NCBI RefSeq assembly: GCF_038005985.1
Contig: NZ_JBBOUI010000001.1
Span: forward strand, 950,001 to 1,014,000
Length of the DNA stretch: 64,000 nt
From: Solibacillus sp. FSL R7-0682
GTDB lineage: Bacteria > Bacillota > Bacilli > Bacillales_A > Planococcaceae
Direction: 5' to 3'
Below the pieces are notes generated by a model that saw only the letters and a list, made by a program, of their open reading frames with translations, was not told the origin of the DNA and ran no database searches. Shown here piece after piece: positions 1-10,134 of the stretch. Each line of letters starts with the position of its first letter. Position 1 is the first letter of the stretch. The position numbers and the translations under genes were made by a program.

Positions 1-21
1 ATGCTTTAAGTGTTAACTTTT

Positions 22-2948
<2,927 letters not shown>

Positions 2949-3007
2949 CATTTTATTGCAAATTCAATGAAACGTTTATCCAGTTTTGAAAGAACAAACT
3001 TTCAATA

Positions 3008-3124
3008 GTGAAGTGATGATGGCAAAGAGGTCACACCCGTTCCCATACCGAACACGGAAGTTAAGCTCTTTAGCGCCGATGGTAGTTGGGGGCTTCCCCC
3101 TGTGAGAGTAGGACGTCGCTTCGC
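3008..3124 (+). rRNA. rrf: 5S ribosomal RNA
   Basis: About 117 nt. It carries the conserved core CCCATACCGAACACGGAAG at 3040-3058, and the terminal helix pairs GTGAAGTGATG with CGTCGCTTCGC. It lies about 60 nt after the 23S end and just before the tRNA array, as in a Bacillus rrn operon. Ends were set from the terminal helix. Confidence 0.96.
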
Positions 3125-3133
3125 TAGAATAAT

Positions 3134-3209
3134 GGAGGATTAGCTCAGCTGGGAGAGCACCTGCCTTACAAGCAGGGGGTCGGCGGTTCGAGCCCGTCAT
3201 CCTCCACCA
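3134..3209 (+). tRNA. tRNA-Val (TAC)
   Basis: 76 nt cloverleaf, anticodon loop CTTACAA, CCA encoded. First tRNA after 5S. Confidence 0.97.
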
Positions 3210-3218
3210 TTTCTAAAT

Positions 3219-3294
<76 letters not shown>

Positions 3295-3300
3295 TTTAGA

Positions 3301-3376
3301 GAGCCATTAGCTCAGTTGGTAGAGCATCTGACTTTTAATCAGAGGGTCGAAGGTTCGAGTCCTTCATGGCTCACCA
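3301..3376 (+). tRNA. tRNA-Lys (TTT)
   Basis: 76 nt cloverleaf, anticodon TTT, CCA encoded. Base 3317 (T) is C in the second copy. Confidence 0.97.
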
Positions 3377-3395
3377 GTTTTAAAATATGTCTGCT

Positions 3396-3480
3396 GCGGG
3401 TGTGGCGGAATTGGCAGACGCACTAGACTTAGGATCTAGCGCCGCAAGGCGTGGGGGTTCGACTCCCTTCACCCGCACCA
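3396..3480 (+). tRNA. tRNA-Leu (TAG)
   Basis: 85 nt class II tRNA with a long variable arm, anticodon TAG, CCA encoded. Confidence 0.97.
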
Positions 3481-3522
3481 TTAATTTCATAACTGTCAGA
3501 ATAAAAATATCTTATGCATTTT

Positions 3523-3597
3523 GCGGAAGTAGTTCAGTGGTAGAACACCACCTTGCCAAGGTGGGGGTCGCGAGTTCGAACCTCGTCTTCCGCTCCA
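3523..3597 (+). tRNA. tRNA-Gly (GCC)
   Basis: 75 nt cloverleaf, anticodon GCC, discriminator T, CCA encoded. Confidence 0.97.
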
Positions 3598-3601
3598 AAA
3601 T

Positions 3602-3690
3602 GCCGGGGTGGCGGAACTGGCAGACGCACAGGACTTAAAATCCTGCGGTGAGTGATCACCGTGCCGGTTCGATTCCGGCCCTCGGCACCA
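3602..3690 (+). tRNA. tRNA-Leu (TAA)
   Basis: 89 nt class II tRNA, anticodon TAA, CCA encoded. Confidence 0.97.
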
Positions 3691-3717
3691 TTTACTTATA
3701 AACAAACAAACATTATA

Positions 3718-3794
<77 letters not shown>

Positions 3795-3801
3795 TATATA
3801 A

Positions 3802-3878
3802 CGGAATGTAGCTCAGCTTGGTAGAGCACTTGGTTTGGGACCAAGGGGTCGTAGGTTCGAATCCTGTCATTCCGACCA
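3802..3878 (+). tRNA. tRNA-Pro (TGG)
   Basis: 77 nt cloverleaf, anticodon TGG, CCA encoded. Confidence 0.97.
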
Positions 3879-3885
3879 TTTAATA

Positions 3886-3961
3886 GGGGCCTTAGCTCAG
3901 CTGGGAGAGCGCCTGCCTTGCACGCAGGAGGTCAGCGGTTCGATCCCGCTAGGCTCCACCA
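3886..3961 (+). tRNA. tRNA-Ala (TGC)
   Basis: 76 nt cloverleaf, anticodon TGC, CCA encoded. Confidence 0.97.
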
Positions 3962-3991
3962 TAATTTTAGATTAACCAAAATAAAGATCCT

Positions 3992-4065
3992 GGCGGTGTA
4001 GCTCAGTTGGCTAGAGCACTCGGTTCATACCCGAAAGGTCGTGGGTTCGACTCCCTCTGCCGCCA
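3992..4065 (+). tRNA. tRNA-Met elongator (CAT), no encoded CCA
   Basis: 74 nt cloverleaf, anticodon CAT. The acceptor stem GGCGGTG/TGCCGCC is followed by A and then TCT, so CCA must be added after transcription. Assigned as elongator because its anticodon stem lacks the three-GC initiator signature and the order matches rrnB. Confidence 0.93.
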
Positions 4066-4072
4066 TCTTAAA

Positions 4073-4149
4073 GGACCTTTAGCTCAGTTGGTTAGAGCAG
4101 ACGGCTCATAACCGTCCGGTCACAGGTTCGAGTCCTGTAAGGTCCACCA
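4073..4149 (+). tRNA. tRNA-Ile2 (CAT, lysidine type)
   Basis: 77 nt cloverleaf with anticodon CAT. The body (GGACCTTTAGCTCAG start, stem ACGG/CCGT) resembles the B. subtilis tRNA-Ile2 that TilS modifies to read AUA, and the position after Met in the array also fits. The lysidine identity is inferred. Confidence 0.88.
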
Positions 4150-4171
4150 GTAAATAATTTAATTACATCTC

Positions 4172-4264
4172 GGAGGTATACCCAAGTCTGGCTGAAGGGA
4201 TCGGTCTTGAAAACCGACAGGCGGGTAACACCGCGCGGGGGTTCGAATCCCTCTACCTCCTCCA
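4172..4264 (+). tRNA. tRNA-Ser (TGA)
   Basis: 93 nt class II tRNA, anticodon TGA, CCA encoded. Confidence 0.97.
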
Positions 4265-4315
4265 TTTTTATTTACAGGATGTCTGAAGACTCAATTAAAT
4301 AAGTAGTAATATTAT

Positions 4316-4390
<75 letters not shown>

Positions 4391-4393
4391 AAT

Positions 4394-4469
4394 GGTCCCG
4401 TGGTGTAGCGGTTAACATGCCTGCCTGTCACGCAGGAGATCGCCGGTTCGATCCCGGTCGGGACCGCCA
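4394..4469 (+). tRNA. tRNA-Asp (GTC)
   Basis: 76 nt cloverleaf, anticodon GTC, CCA encoded. Confidence 0.97.
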
Positions 4470-4474
4470 TTTGT

Positions 4475-4550
4475 GGGTTTGTAGCTCAGTTGGTAGAGCA
4501 TTAGATTGAAGCTCTAAGTGTCGGCGGTTCGATTCCGTCCAAACCCACCA
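4475..4550 (+). tRNA. tRNA-Phe (GAA)
   Basis: 76 nt cloverleaf, anticodon GAA, CCA encoded. In B. subtilis rrnB tRNA-His follows here; it is absent. Confidence 0.97.
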
Positions 4551-4555
4551 TAAAT

Positions 4556-4629
4556 GCGGGTGTAGTTTAATGGTAAAACCTCAGCCTTCCAAGCTGATGT
4601 CGTGAGTTCGATTCTCATCACCCGCTCCA
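4556..4629 (+). tRNA. tRNA-Gly (TCC)
   Basis: 74 nt cloverleaf, anticodon TCC in loop CTTCCAA, CCA encoded. Confidence 0.97.
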
Positions 4630-4634
4630 TTATA

Positions 4635-4711
<77 letters not shown>

Positions 4712-4720
4712 TACAATTAT

Positions 4721-4795
4721 TCCGAAGTAGCTCAGTGGTAGAGCAACCGGCTGTTAACCGGTTGGTCGTAGGTTCGAGTCCTACCTTCGGAGCCA
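4721..4795 (+). tRNA. tRNA-Asn (GTT)
   Basis: 75 nt cloverleaf, anticodon GTT, CCA encoded. Confidence 0.97.
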
Positions 4796-4809
4796 TTTTT
4801 TTCTTTTTT

Positions 4810-4900
4810 GGGGAAGTACTCAAGAGGCTGAAGAGGCGCCCCTGCTAAGGGTGTAGGTCGGGTAACCGGCGCGAGGGTTCAAATCCCTCCTTCTCCGCCA
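4810..4900 (+). tRNA. tRNA-Ser (GCT)
   Basis: 91 nt class II tRNA, anticodon GCT, CCA encoded. Confidence 0.96.
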
Positions 4901-4902
4901 GA

Positions 4903-4974
4903 GGCCCGTTGGTCAAGTGGTTAAGACACCGCCCTTTCACGGCGGTAACACGGGTTCGAATCCCGTACGGGTCA
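4903..4974 (+). tRNA. tRNA-Glu (TTC), no encoded CCA
   Basis: 72 nt cloverleaf, anticodon TTC. The acceptor stem GGCCCGT/ACGGGTC is followed by A and then TAC, so CCA is not encoded. Last tRNA of the array. Confidence 0.96.
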
Positions 4975-4991
4975 TACATAAGAAAAAGTAT

Positions 4992-5032
4992 AACGCTAGA
5001 TACGAATTATCGTATCTAGCGTTATTTGTATT
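4992..5032 (+). terminator. Rho-independent terminator of rRNA/tRNA operon
   Basis: Perfect 14-bp stem (AACGCTAGATACGA with TCGTATCTAGCGTT), loop ATTA, followed by ATTTGTATTTTA. It closes the rrn-tRNA transcript and is duplicated at 9346. Confidence 0.9.
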
Positions 5033-5103
5033 TTACAGTGATTTTGAGTATACAATTAACAAGTAGAACAATGAAAAAAGCTTAATATACTAAAGATAAT
5101 AAT

Positions 5104-5131
5104 TTGAAACGTGAAAGATTATTTATATAAT
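5104..5131 (+). promoter_or_regulatory. sigma-A-like promoter for 5253 gene
   Basis: TTGAAA (5104-5109), 16-bp spacer, TATAAT (5126-5131), about 120 nt before the start codon. It gives the accessory gene a start of its own downstream of the rRNA terminator. Confidence 0.6.
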
Positions 5132-5252
5132 GTTTGATAAAATGAATTGGATTGTAGAAGGAATAACCTTAAATTATAGGTAAAGTAGTGCTAAATGAAG
5201 AAGAAAAACTTAGTAACATAATAGAAAAAAATAATCATAACTTGGAGGTTTT

Positions 5253-5822
5253 ATGTCATTTATACAATGTCGAAACGTTACTTCAATAATGACAGGATTT
5301 GATAAAGCGTGGTTTATTGCTGGAGGATGGGCAATTGATCTTTTTATAGGAGAAGAGACAAGAAAACACGAAGACATAGAAATTGCTATATTTCGAAAAA
5401 ATCAAATGAATTTAAAAACTTATTTAAAAGAATGGGATATTAAAAAGGTAATTAAAGGTGAATTTTATCATTGGGGAAATGAATATTTAGAGTTACCAAT
5501 TCACGAATTACTTGCAACTAATCGTATAACTGGAGAAAAAATAGAAATTCTTCTAAATGAAATAGAAGGTAATAATTGGGTATTTAGAAGAGATTCAAGA
5601 ATTTCTTACCCACATGATCTAATTTTTAGTTATTCTGAAACTGGAATCCCCTATCTAAAACCAGAAGTCGTAATTTTATATAAGGCAAAAAATACAAGAC
5701 AAAAAGACCATCAAGACTTTCTAAAAATAAAGGACCTCCTTAATATTGAGAAAAGACAGTGCCTACGAACGGCACTTGAGTTACACGCACCAAAGCATAA
5801 ATGGATTCATTATTTACTTTAA
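5253..5822 (+). CDS. nucleotidyltransferase-like protein, ANT(2'')/Lnu type
   Basis: 189 residues. The N-terminal part has the nucleotidyltransferase signature GGWAIDLF at 24-31 followed by a T-R-K-H-E-D-I-E motif at 36-43. Asp41 and Glu43 sit where the ANT(2'') aminoglycoside adenylyltransferases have their metal-binding acidic pair (family motif GGWAID...RKHDDID). Such enzymes move AMP from ATP onto a drug hydroxyl; many relatives in Bacillota have no proven drug substrate. The start ATG follows the ribosome site TTGGAGG by 7 nt, and a sigma-A-like promoter lies upstream. The gene is very AT-rich compared with housekeeping neighbours and sits between two copies of a tRNA array, which suggests acquisition. 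Whether it gives resistance cannot be told from sequence. The fold is fairly sure, the substrate unknown. Confidence 0.8.
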   Translation: MSFIQCRNVTSIMTGFDKAWFIAGGWAIDLFIGEETRKHEDIEIAIFRKNQMNLKTYLKEWDIKKVIKGEFYHWGNEYLELPIHELLATNRITGEKIEILLNEIEGNNWVFRRDSRISYPHDLIFSYSETGIPYLKPEVVILYKAKNTRQKDHQDFLKIKDLLNIEKRQCLRTALELHAPKHKWIHYLL

Positions 5823-6166
5823 ATTCAACAACAAACTAGCGGATGAAAAAATCCAAAATACACACTTGTAATTCTTTTGGGTGTTTGTGGAAAAGAGGCC
5901 GCTATTCTGGATGAAAAATTACATATTTTATGGGTGTCCGATATGATGGAAATGCCCCAAATCATATGGGAATATTCACTATTAATCAAAAGTAAAACAA
6001 ACGGATGCGTGGATCCAAAAAGAATTAACGCCCTTTTGTATTCAAATAAAACAATCAACCTTTATTAAGACAAGGGAATATTTGCAAGTATAGATAGTAA
6101 TAAAGTAAAATAGTTTGAATAAACGATAGAATTCTATGTAATGGAATTAAAGAGGATGTGAACATT
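5823..6166. other. intergenic gap with possible decayed coding sequence
   Basis: About 340 AT-rich bases without a convincing gene. A frame open from 5847 to 6067 on the + strand would encode a protein-like peptide that I cannot place. It has no ATG start and no ribosome site, and a neighbouring frame gives a plausible N-terminal extension only through a frameshift. It may be a gene remnant. A ribosome site for the next gene lies at 6151-6156. Confidence 0.35.
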
Positions 6167-7150
6167 ATGCTAAATAAGTTTGTAGCGAATAATAAATCCG
6201 TCTATCCAATTATTTTTAAAGGAAATTTTGGGATGCTTGAAAGTATTAATTGTTATTTATACGAGCATAATGATTTTTTAACTTTAATTGACGCTGGAAT
6301 TAATACAAGAGAATTTCAGGACTATTTTGAAGAACAGCTTACTTCATATGGATTTGAAATTATGGACATTGATCAAATAATTTTAACACATCACCATAGT
6401 GATCATATCGGGCTTGTAAATTATATTGTGAAACAAAAAAGTATTCCTGTATATGCACACCATTTAGCTATACCACGTTTATTATTGAAGGCAGAGTACC
6501 AAATACAAAAGATAGATTTTTTTTCGCAATTATATACGCGATACGGATGTATGGAACTTGCAGAAAGCCGTTTGAAAAAAATTAAAAAAACGATGGATAA
6601 TAGCCAGTTGTATCGTGTTAATACGGATGTTCTCCCTCTATATGAAGGTATAGAATTGGGCGATTTAAAAATAATTGAAGCACCGGGGCATTCAATTGAT
6701 TCAATTATGTTATATGACGAAGATGCTAAATGGTTATTTGTAGGAGACGTCCTTATAAAGCAAGGTTCTACAAATGCATTAATTGACCATGATGAAAAGG
6801 GAAGCTTAATACCTTCGGTATTGCAACATAAAACGTCTATCGAAAAATGTTTAAAATTAAATGCTAACTATATTTTCCCAGGCCATCATCAAATATATTC
6901 TACTATACATGAGGTAGTAGAAAATAATATTTCACGGATTAATTATAAAGATCGACTAGTTGCAAAGATTGAAGAGGGAAATAATTCAGTCACAAAATTA
7001 GTGCACTCAATTTATGGAAAACGTGTAGATAAAGAAGCTGCATTAATATTATCAGAAGTAATTGGTTATTTATATTATGCTGAGATATTATTGTTAATTA
7101 AACCTATATTAAAAAACGGCTGTCTTTCATTTGAAAAAAATGTTAATTAA
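6167..7150 (+). CDS. metallo-beta-lactamase-fold hydrolase
   Basis: About 327 residues. The zinc motif HHHSDH is at about residues 75-80. A further metal-ligand histidine lies in PGHSIDS, an Asp in FVGDVL, and a C-terminal PGHH completes the usual MBL pattern. The family covers glyoxalase II-like thioesterases, lactonases and nucleases, and the sequence does not say which applies here. A GTG at 6158 would extend it by three residues, but AGAGGA at 6151-6156 would then sit almost on the start; the ATG at 6167 gives about 10 nt spacing and is preferred. It lies between the two tRNA arrays with the nucleotidyltransferase gene and is equally AT-rich, so it is probably part of the same insertion. 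Confidence 0.85.
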   Translation: MLNKFVANNKSVYPIIFKGNFGMLESINCYLYEHNDFLTLIDAGINTREFQDYFEEQLTSYGFEIMDIDQIILTHHHSDHIGLVNYIVKQKSIPVYAHHLAIPRLLLKAEYQIQKIDFFSQLYTRYGCMELAESRLKKIKKTMDNSQLYRVNTDVLPLYEGIELGDLKIIEAPGHSIDSIMLYDEDAKWLFVGDVLIKQGSTNALIDHDEKGSLIPSVLQHKTSIEKCLKLNANYIFPGHHQIYSTIHEVVENNISRINYKDRLVAKIEEGNNSVTKLVHSIYGKRVDKEAALILSEVIGYLYYAEILLLIKPILKNGCLSFEKNVN

Positions 7151-7270
7151 CAGTCGTAAGACACTACTTTTTAGTTAACAAATATTTTTGAATCAACATT
7201 TTAATTGTATAAAATAAGTGTATAATTATGTCGTATGATTAATAATATATAAAAAAATTAAAATCAAGTG

Positions 7271-7299
7271 TTGAAAAAAAGTAGTAACCATATTAAAAT
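7271..7299 (+). promoter_or_regulatory. possible upstream promoter of second tRNA array
   Basis: TTGAAA (7271-7276), 17-bp spacer, TAAAAT (7294-7299). It could act in tandem with the better promoter at 7398, as rRNA/tRNA operons often have two. Weaker evidence than the downstream one. The rest of the 7151-7486 gap shows nothing else recognisable. Confidence 0.35.
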
Positions 7300-7397
7300 T
7301 TCGTTATGCCAAGTAATCGTTTTCATCTGTTAATGTAACAAGTTAATGGCAATGATTGAAAAAAATAATATTTTTTTAAAAAAGTTGTATAAAAGTA

Positions 7398-7426
7398 TTG
7401 CATTGTATAAAAAAAGTTGATAATAT
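7398..7426 (+). promoter_or_regulatory. promoter of second tRNA array
   Basis: TTGCAT (7398-7403), 17-bp spacer, TAATAT (7421-7426), 60 nt before tRNA-Val of copy 2. Because no rRNA precedes this array, it needs a promoter of its own, and this is the best match. A short dyad (GTCCTT/AAGGAC) lies in the leader just after it. Confidence 0.65.
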
Positions 7427-7486
7427 AAATCTTGTCCTTAACAGAAAGGACAACCGGTTGCAAGTATGTAACTAACTTTGTTTGAT

Positions 7487-7562
7487 GGAGGATTAGCTCA
7501 GCTGGGAGAGCACCTGCCTTACAAGCAGGGGGTCGGCGGTTCGAGCCCGTCATCCTCCACCA
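7487..7562 (+). tRNA. tRNA-Val (TAC), copy 2
   Basis: Identical to 3134-3209. CCA encoded. Confidence 0.97.
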
Positions 7563-7572
7563 TTTCTAAATT

Positions 7573-7648
<76 letters not shown>

Positions 7649-7654
7649 TTTAGA

Positions 7655-7730
7655 GAGCCATTAGCTCAGTCGGTAGAGCATCTGACTTTTAATCAGAGGG
7701 TCGAAGGTTCGAGTCCTTCATGGCTCACCA
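7655..7730 (+). tRNA. tRNA-Lys (TTT), copy 2
   Basis: Same as 3301-3376 except C at 7671 in the D-loop. It is the only tRNA that differs between the arrays. Confidence 0.97.
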
Positions 7731-7749
7731 GTTTTAAAATATGTCTGCT

Positions 7750-7834
7750 GCGGGTGTGGCGGAATTGGCAGACGCACTAGACTTAGGATCTAGCGCCGCA
7801 AGGCGTGGGGGTTCGACTCCCTTCACCCGCACCA
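7750..7834 (+). tRNA. tRNA-Leu (TAG), copy 2
   Basis: Identical to 3396-3480. Confidence 0.97.
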
Positions 7835-7876
7835 TTAATTTCATAACTGTCAGAATAAAAATATCTTATGCATTTT

Positions 7877-7951
7877 GCGGAAGTAGTTCAGTGGTAGAAC
7901 ACCACCTTGCCAAGGTGGGGGTCGCGAGTTCGAACCTCGTCTTCCGCTCCA
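7877..7951 (+). tRNA. tRNA-Gly (GCC), copy 2
   Basis: Identical to 3523-3597. Confidence 0.97.
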
Positions 7952-7955
7952 AAAT

Positions 7956-8044
7956 GCCGGGGTGGCGGAACTGGCAGACGCACAGGACTTAAAATCCTGC
8001 GGTGAGTGATCACCGTGCCGGTTCGATTCCGGCCCTCGGCACCA
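7956..8044 (+). tRNA. tRNA-Leu (TAA), copy 2
   Basis: Identical to 3602-3690. Confidence 0.97.
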
Positions 8045-8071
8045 TTTACTTATAAACAAACAAACATTATA

Positions 8072-8148
<77 letters not shown>

Positions 8149-8155
8149 TATATAA

Positions 8156-8232
8156 CGGAATGTAGCTCAGCTTGGTAGAGCACTTGGTTTGGGACCAAGG
8201 GGTCGTAGGTTCGAATCCTGTCATTCCGACCA
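8156..8232 (+). tRNA. tRNA-Pro (TGG), copy 2
   Basis: Identical to 3802-3878. Confidence 0.97.
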
Positions 8233-8239
8233 TTTAATA

Positions 8240-8315
8240 GGGGCCTTAGCTCAGCTGGGAGAGCGCCTGCCTTGCACGCAGGAGGTCAGCGGTTCGATCC
8301 CGCTAGGCTCCACCA
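8240..8315 (+). tRNA. tRNA-Ala (TGC), copy 2
   Basis: Identical to 3886-3961. Confidence 0.97.
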
Positions 8316-8345
8316 TAATTTTAGATTAACCAAAATAAAGATCCT

Positions 8346-8419
8346 GGCGGTGTAGCTCAGTTGGCTAGAGCACTCGGTTCATACCCGAAAGGTCGTGGGT
8401 TCGACTCCCTCTGCCGCCA
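8346..8419 (+). tRNA. tRNA-Met elongator (CAT), copy 2
   Basis: Identical to 3992-4065; no encoded CCA. Confidence 0.93.
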
Positions 8420-8426
8420 TCTTAAA

Positions 8427-8503
8427 GGACCTTTAGCTCAGTTGGTTAGAGCAGACGGCTCATAACCGTCCGGTCACAGGTTCGAGTCCTGTAAGGTCCA
8501 CCA
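8427..8503 (+). tRNA. tRNA-Ile2 (CAT), copy 2
   Basis: Identical to 4073-4149; lysidine-type identity inferred. Confidence 0.88.
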
Positions 8504-8525
8504 GTAAATAATTTAATTACATCTC

Positions 8526-8618
8526 GGAGGTATACCCAAGTCTGGCTGAAGGGATCGGTCTTGAAAACCGACAGGCGGGTAACACCGCGCGGGGGTTCGA
8601 ATCCCTCTACCTCCTCCA
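8526..8618 (+). tRNA. tRNA-Ser (TGA), copy 2
   Basis: Identical to 4172-4264. Confidence 0.97.
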
Positions 8619-8669
8619 TTTTTATTTACAGGATGTCTGAAGACTCAATTAAATAAGTAGTAATATTAT

Positions 8670-8744
<75 letters not shown>

Positions 8745-8747
8745 AAT

Positions 8748-8823
8748 GGTCCCGTGGTGTAGCGGTTAACATGCCTGCCTGTCACGCAGGAGATCGCCGG
8801 TTCGATCCCGGTCGGGACCGCCA
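8748..8823 (+). tRNA. tRNA-Asp (GTC), copy 2
   Basis: Identical to 4394-4469. Confidence 0.97.
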
Positions 8824-8828
8824 TTTGT

Positions 8829-8904
8829 GGGTTTGTAGCTCAGTTGGTAGAGCATTAGATTGAAGCTCTAAGTGTCGGCGGTTCGATTCCGTCCAAACCC
8901 ACCA
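8829..8904 (+). tRNA. tRNA-Phe (GAA), copy 2
   Basis: Identical to 4475-4550. Confidence 0.97.
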
Positions 8905-8909
8905 TAAAT

Positions 8910-8983
8910 GCGGGTGTAGTTTAATGGTAAAACCTCAGCCTTCCAAGCTGATGTCGTGAGTTCGATTCTCATCACCCGCTCCA
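8910..8983 (+). tRNA. tRNA-Gly (TCC), copy 2
   Basis: Identical to 4556-4629. Confidence 0.97.
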
Positions 8984-8988
8984 TTATA

Positions 8989-9065
<77 letters not shown>

Positions 9066-9074
9066 TACAATTAT

Positions 9075-9149
9075 TCCGAAGTAGCTCAGTGGTAGAGCAA
9101 CCGGCTGTTAACCGGTTGGTCGTAGGTTCGAGTCCTACCTTCGGAGCCA
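9075..9149 (+). tRNA. tRNA-Asn (GTT), copy 2
   Basis: Identical to 4721-4795. Confidence 0.97.
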
Positions 9150-9163
9150 TTTTTTTCTTTTTT

Positions 9164-9254
9164 GGGGAAGTACTCAAGAGGCTGAAGAGGCGCCCCTGCT
9201 AAGGGTGTAGGTCGGGTAACCGGCGCGAGGGTTCAAATCCCTCCTTCTCCGCCA
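9164..9254 (+). tRNA. tRNA-Ser (GCT), copy 2
   Basis: Identical to 4810-4900. Confidence 0.96.
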
Positions 9255-9256
9255 GA

Positions 9257-9328
9257 GGCCCGTTGGTCAAGTGGTTAAGACACCGCCCTTTCACGGCGGT
9301 AACACGGGTTCGAATCCCGTACGGGTCA
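9257..9328 (+). tRNA. tRNA-Glu (TTC), copy 2
   Basis: Identical to 4903-4974; no encoded CCA. Confidence 0.96.
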
Positions 9329-9345
9329 TACATAAGAAAAAGTAT

Positions 9346-9387
9346 AACGCTAGATACGAGTTATCGTATCTAGCGTTTTTGTGTTTT
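9346..9387 (+). terminator. terminator of second tRNA array
   Basis: Same 14-bp stem as at 4992, loop GTTA, followed by TTTGTGTTTT. Downstream of it the two copies diverge. Confidence 0.9.
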
Positions 9388-9427
9388 CTCTAGAATGCAA
9401 TTAGGTAACAGTTAATGCTCCCTACTT

Positions 9428-9456
9428 TTGTATAAAAGTATTAGAATCAATACTAT
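9428..9456 (+). promoter_or_regulatory. promoter of Nudix gene
   Basis: TTGTAT (9428-9433), 17-bp spacer, TACTAT (9451-9456), 31 nt before the ATG at 9488. The 15-mer TTGTATAAAAGTATT starting here also occurs at 7385-7399, upstream of the second tRNA array. Confidence 0.6.
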
Positions 9457-9487
9457 AACTTAAGTAATTTCAGTAAGGGATGATAAA

Positions 9488-10108
9488 ATGGGCGAACAGC
9501 TTAAAATCTATAATCATTTGTATGAACCAATAGGTGTTGCTTTGAGAGATGAAGTTCATCAACAAGGATACTGGCACGAAGTATTTCAGTGCTGGGTCAT
9601 TGAAAAGGTAGGAAATGAATGGCGAATTTATTTGCAACTTCGAAGCCAAACGAAAAAAGATTACCCTGGGCAATTTGATATTACTGCAGCAGGACATTTA
9701 CTGGCTAATGAAAAAGTAGAAGATGGGATACGTGAAATGCAAGAAGAGCTTGGCATTACAGCAGAGTTTTCACAGTTAACTTCACTTGGAATTATTCCAT
9801 ATGTTATCGATAATGATACAATAAAGGACTATGAATTTGCTCATGTGTTTTTATATGAATTATCTGGAGGACTCGATGCATTTACAATTCAGATTGATGA
9901 GTTGGATGGTATTTATTACACGAAATTAGAGGATTTTATTCGACTTGCGAAAAAGGAACTTGAAATGCTTGAAGTGCACGGCTATTACTATGATCATCTA
10001 ATGAAAGTTAATCACGCAAAAAATATAAGTTTAAAAGATATGTCCAGCTTACCGGCACAGTATTTGAATGAGCTTGTTTTGCGTTTAAGGAGAAAAATGG
10101 AGAAGTGA
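9488..10108 (+). CDS. Nudix hydrolase (IDI-like subgroup)
   Basis: 206 residues. A complete Nudix box G-x5-E-x7-REMQEELGI spans about residues 69-91, which places it among enzymes that cleave nucleoside diphosphates linked to another group. The N-terminal stretch HEVFQCWVI and the overall length resemble the subgroup related to type 1 isopentenyl-diphosphate isomerase rather than small MutT proteins; the actual substrate is unknown. The ATG has a ribosome site AGGGATG shortly upstream. It stands alone, with the tRNA terminator before it and a convergent anti-sigma gene after it, 26 nt away. Confidence 0.85.
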   Translation: MGEQLKIYNHLYEPIGVALRDEVHQQGYWHEVFQCWVIEKVGNEWRIYLQLRSQTKKDYPGQFDITAAGHLLANEKVEDGIREMQEELGITAEFSQLTSLGIIPYVIDNDTIKDYEFAHVFLYELSGGLDAFTIQIDELDGIYYTKLEDFIRLAKKELEMLEVHGYYYDHLMKVNHAKNISLKDMSSLPAQYLNELVLRLRRKMEK

Positions 10109-10134
10109 AGTATTTCAATTCACTCCTCCCGATG

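Noticed and set aside
5847-6067. Protein-like open frame on the + strand between the two accessory genes
   Set aside because: No ATG, no ribosome site, no family recognised. Kept only as a possible gene remnant.
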